From Chitinophagaceae bacterium UBA2793 (GTDB lineage: Bacteria; Bacteroidota; Bacteroidia; Chitinophagales; Chitinophagaceae): a stretch of 37,387 nt of DNA. Below the pieces are notes generated by a model. It searched no databases. It saw only the letters and a list, made by a program, of their open reading frames with translations, and was not told where the DNA came from. The position numbers and the translations under genes were made by a program. Below, piece by piece: positions 35,396 to 37,387 of the stretch (the first letter of the stretch is position 1; every line of letters begins with the position of its first letter). The stretch is taken from contig DEHT01000050.1 in the NCBI GenBank assembly GCA_002352045.1, positions 18,938 through 56,324 on the forward strand, given 5' to 3'.

Positions 35396-35466
35396 AGGTC
35401 CCTAGCGGATTCGAACCGCTGTAAAAGCTTTTGCAGAGCTGTGCCTAGCCACTCGGCCAAAGGACC
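35396..35466 (-). tRNA. tRNA-Cys (anticodon GCA)
   Basis: A 71-nt cloverleaf on the minus strand. The acceptor stem is 7 bp (GGTCCTT with AGGGACC) with one G-T pair, and the unpaired position 73 is U, as expected for Cys. The T arm is AGCGG-TTCGAAT-CCGCT. The anticodon loop is CTGCAAA with GCA; its stem has four pairs and a C-U mismatch at its outer end (27-43). CCA is not encoded. It has a clear promoter and terminator of its own. Confidence 0.95.
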
Positions 35467-35500
35467 TTTTGTTTTCCCCAACCGTTTTATTTAGGGTTGG

Positions 35501-35533
35501 CAAAAATAGGGTATTTTTAGCTATAATTTCAAA
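35501..35533 (-). promoter_or_regulatory. Bacteroidota-type promoter for tRNA-Cys
   Basis: On the minus strand, -33 TTTG (35530-35533) is followed by a 21-base spacer and -7 TATTTTTG (35501-35508), both matching consensus. The tRNA 5' end is 35 bases downstream. Confidence 0.7.
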
Positions 35534-35588
35534 TTTACAAATTGAAATTACTTTGTAAAAAATTAAACCAAATTATAAAGAATCAATT

Positions 35589-36467
35589 ATGAATAGTATT
35601 GCAGCATCGGAGCTCATCATCAACAATAGAGGAGCCATTTATCATATCAATTGCAGGCCCGAAGAAATTGCTGAAACCATTATTACCGTGGGCGACCCCG
35701 ACCGGGTAAAAGAAGTAAGCAAACATTTTGACAAAATTGAATATAAAAATCAGCATCGGGAGTTTATTACACATACCGGATATGTAGGCAAAAAACGACT
35801 GTCGGTTACCAGCACCGGCATTGGCCCGGACAATATTGATATTGTGATAAACGAATTGGATGCCTTGGTGAATATTGATTTTGAAACCCGTATGATAAAA
35901 GATAAATTGACTTCTTTAAATATTATTAGAGTGGGCACTTCCGGCTCTTTGCAAAAAGAGATAGAGGTTGATAGTTTTGTTGCCAGTACACATGGCCTTG
36001 GGCTCGATAATCTGATGAACTTTTACCAACACAGCAGCAATGAAGAAGAAAAACAATTGTTGCACTCTTTTAATACACACACACAATTGCACCAGGGAAT
36101 TTCATCGCCATACATTACCGGGGCATCCATCAATTTATTAAAAGAATTTGTAGATGGTTTTCATAGCGGCATTACGGTTACCTGTCCTGGTTTTTATGGG
36201 CCGCAGGGCCGGGTATTGAGAATGGGTTTAACGCAGCCGCAATTAATAGACCGCCTTACCAGTTATAGTTTTGGCCAGCACCGCATTAGCAATTTCGAAA
36301 TGGAAACATCGGCTATTTATGGAATGGGAAAGGTATTGGGGCATCATTGTTTATCGTTGAGTGCCATTGTAGCCAACCGCATCAGCAAAGAGTTTAGCAA
36401 AGATGGAGGCGCAGCAGTGGAAAATTTAATTCAAAAAACTTTGGGTATTATTGAATCAAAAATTTAA
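35589..36467 (+). CDS. nucleoside phosphorylase, uridine phosphorylase-like
   Basis: Cleaves a nucleoside with phosphate to a free base and ribose-1-phosphate in salvage. The 292 residues belong to the NP-I family. Visible elements are the phosphate-binding loop VGDPDRVKEV (residues about 34-43), STGIGPDNIDIVINEL (about 76-91), the IIRVGTSGSLQKEIEVDSFV segment and NFEMETSAIYGMGKVLGH near the C-terminus; the Glu and Met of EMET contact the ribose in this family. The Glu/Gln pattern points to uridine phosphorylase, but a purine substrate is not excluded. It is 138 bases upstream of dapF with a short repeat between. Confidence 0.88.
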   Translation: MNSIAASELIINNRGAIYHINCRPEEIAETIITVGDPDRVKEVSKHFDKIEYKNQHREFITHTGYVGKKRLSVTSTGIGPDNIDIVINELDALVNIDFETRMIKDKLTSLNIIRVGTSGSLQKEIEVDSFVASTHGLGLDNLMNFYQHSSNEEEKQLLHSFNTHTQLHQGISSPYITGASINLLKEFVDGFHSGITVTCPGFYGPQGRVLRMGLTQPQLIDRLTSYSFGQHRISNFEMETSAIYGMGKVLGHHCLSLSAIVANRISKEFSKDGGAAVENLIQKTLGIIESKI

Positions 36468-36552
36468 GTAGCCATTAATGGTTAAATTGCAAGCATGAAA
36501 TGAGCCAATCCGACGAACGTTGAAATCAATCAAAATGTTTTTTGGCGAATTC

Positions 36553-36573
36553 CCTGTCTGCTGACAAGGCAGG
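36553..36573. repeat. short imperfect palindrome before dapF
   Basis: A GC-rich stretch with complementary ends (CCTGTC at 36553-36558 against GACAAGG at 36563-36569, one bulge) stands out in AT-rich intergenic DNA. It resembles CCTGnCTGCnGACAGGCAGG-type repeats I recall from Bacteroidota intergenic regions; this cannot be verified from one copy. Confidence 0.35.
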
Positions 36574-36605
36574 CGTGTGACCAAATAAAAATAAAAAATA
36601 AGCAC

Positions 36606-37387
36606 ATGAAAATTGATTTTTTTAAATACCAGGGAACCGGTAACGATTTTGTGATACTCGATAACAGTACCAATCAATATGATAATTTATCATCAACACA
36701 AATTGAAAAAATTTGTAATCGCAGGTTTGGTATTGGAGCCGATGGATTAATGATGCTCAACCAAAAACCCGGCTTTGATTTTGAAATGATATATTTTAAT
36801 GCCGATGGTAAGCCGGGAAGCATGTGCGGCAATGGAGGCCGTTGCCTTGTAAAGTTTGCTTATGATAAAGGGATTCGTAAATTTTCTTACCGCTTTATTG
36901 CCAGCGATGGGCCTCACGAAGCCGAAATGGATACCAATGGAATCATTCGCTTAAAAATGCAGGATGTTGAAAATGTGGAAGAGCATTTAGACTATGCGGT
37001 TTTAAATACCGGCTCTCCTCACTATGTAAAATATAGCATCGATGTAGCCGAGATAGACGTTTACCATCAAGGCAAATCCATTCGCAACAGCGAGCCTTAT
37101 AAAAAAGAAGGTATCAACGTAAACTTTGTAGAAAGCACAGGAGAGGATAGTATTTATGTACGTACTTATGAACGTGGTGTAGAAGAAGAAACCTTTAGTT
37201 GTGGCACAGGTGTTACGGCAGCATCCTTAATGAGTGCTCACAACGAAAGAGGTTTTAACCGGGTAGAGGTAAAAACTTTGGGAGGAAATTTAAGTGTAGA
37301 GTTCAATAAAATTTCTAAAGATAGTTTTCAAGATATTTGGCTTTGCGGCCCTGCAACATTTGTTTACAAAGGAGAAATAGACATTTA
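36606..37387 (+). CDS. dapF: diaminopimelate epimerase, stop codon cut by the window end
   Basis: Converts LL- to meso-diaminopimelate for lysine and peptidoglycan synthesis, by a PLP-independent two-base mechanism with two cysteines. The open frame runs from ATG at 36606 to the window edge: 260 full codons plus TA, so it most likely ends with a TAA or TAG one base beyond. The start MKIDFFKYQGTGNDFVILDN is typical. Catalytic cysteines are Cys74 in MCGNGGRC and Cys199 in SCGTGVTA. The C-terminal LWLCGPATFVYKGEI-type block (here IWLCGPATFVYKGEIDI) is the usual end of the family, so almost the whole protein is present. It is preceded by a nucleoside phosphorylase gene. Confidence 0.96.
   Translation, partial: MKIDFFKYQGTGNDFVILDNSTNQYDNLSSTQIEKICNRRFGIGADGLMMLNQKPGFDFEMIYFNADGKPGSMCGNGGRCLVKFAYDKGIRKFSYRFIASDGPHEAEMDTNGIIRLKMQDVENVEEHLDYAVLNTGSPHYVKYSIDVAEIDVYHQGKSIRNSEPYKKEGINVNFVESTGEDSIYVRTYERGVEEETFSCGTGVTAASLMSAHNERGFNRVEVKTLGGNLSVEFNKISKDSFQDIWLCGPATFVYKGEIDI

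Noticed and set aside
36456..36677. 73-codon minus-strand frame before dapF
   Set aside because: It overlaps the dapF start and the end of the phosphorylase gene and has no support.

Overview
This window is ordinary housekeeping chromosome from a member of the Bacteroidota, most likely the Chitinophagales/Chitinophagaceae. The assignment is inferred from family features, not from a database search. Supporting signs are the low GC, the near absence of Shine-Dalgarno sequences, TAnnTTTG promoter -7 elements in front of many genes, a fused SecDF, a long NusB followed by a DUF1573 lipoprotein and YajC, an HU-like/SPOR membrane protein, a CcmE with a C-x3-Y motif, and bacillithiol synthesis (BshB1). 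I see no phage, transposase gene, CRISPR array, toxin-antitoxin pair or defence island.

Layout. 1-2914: the 3' part of topA and a secreted hypothetical protein. 2933-5323 (minus): L-serine dehydratase, an FKBP-type isomerase lipoprotein and a small membrane protein. 5405-6992 (plus): the HU-like/SPOR protein and a YhhN membrane protein. 7038-8643 (minus): a 59-residue lipoprotein and a secreted beta-helix protein. 9002-11030 (minus): groES-groEL, with a long inverted repeat between them. 11765-14233 (plus): nusB, DUF1573 lipoprotein, yajC, terminator, coaE. 14298-16866 (minus): class I aminotransferase and a penicillin-recognising serine hydrolase lipoprotein. 16984-19956 (plus): secDF. 20201-25290: IscA-type Fe-S protein, a membrane protein, a carboxypeptidase-regulatory-like protein, an unassigned radical SAM enzyme, a membrane protein and a ureohydrolase. 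25471-28435 (plus): ccmE and ccmF for cytochrome c maturation. 28521-32898 (plus): DUF4294 protein, bshB1, fatty-acid desaturase, glnS. 32903-35249 (minus): small membrane protein, nested palindromic repeat, SSS-family sodium/solute symporter. 35396-35466: tRNA-Cys. 35589 to the end: nucleoside phosphorylase and dapF, which is cut within its last codon.

How genes work together. YajC and SecDF are partners of the Sec translocon. CcmE and CcmF act in haem delivery to apocytochromes. GroES/GroEL form the chaperonin. CoaE completes coenzyme A synthesis and DapF supplies meso-diaminopimelate for lysine and peptidoglycan. Several transcription units end in clear intrinsic hairpins.

The least explained items are the nested palindromic element at 33438-33533, the 15-bp inverted repeat spanning the groES-groEL gap, the radical SAM enzyme with extra cysteines before its cluster motif, and the overlapping ureohydrolase/membrane-protein pair. 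I did not find convincing evidence of a wholly new multi-gene system.
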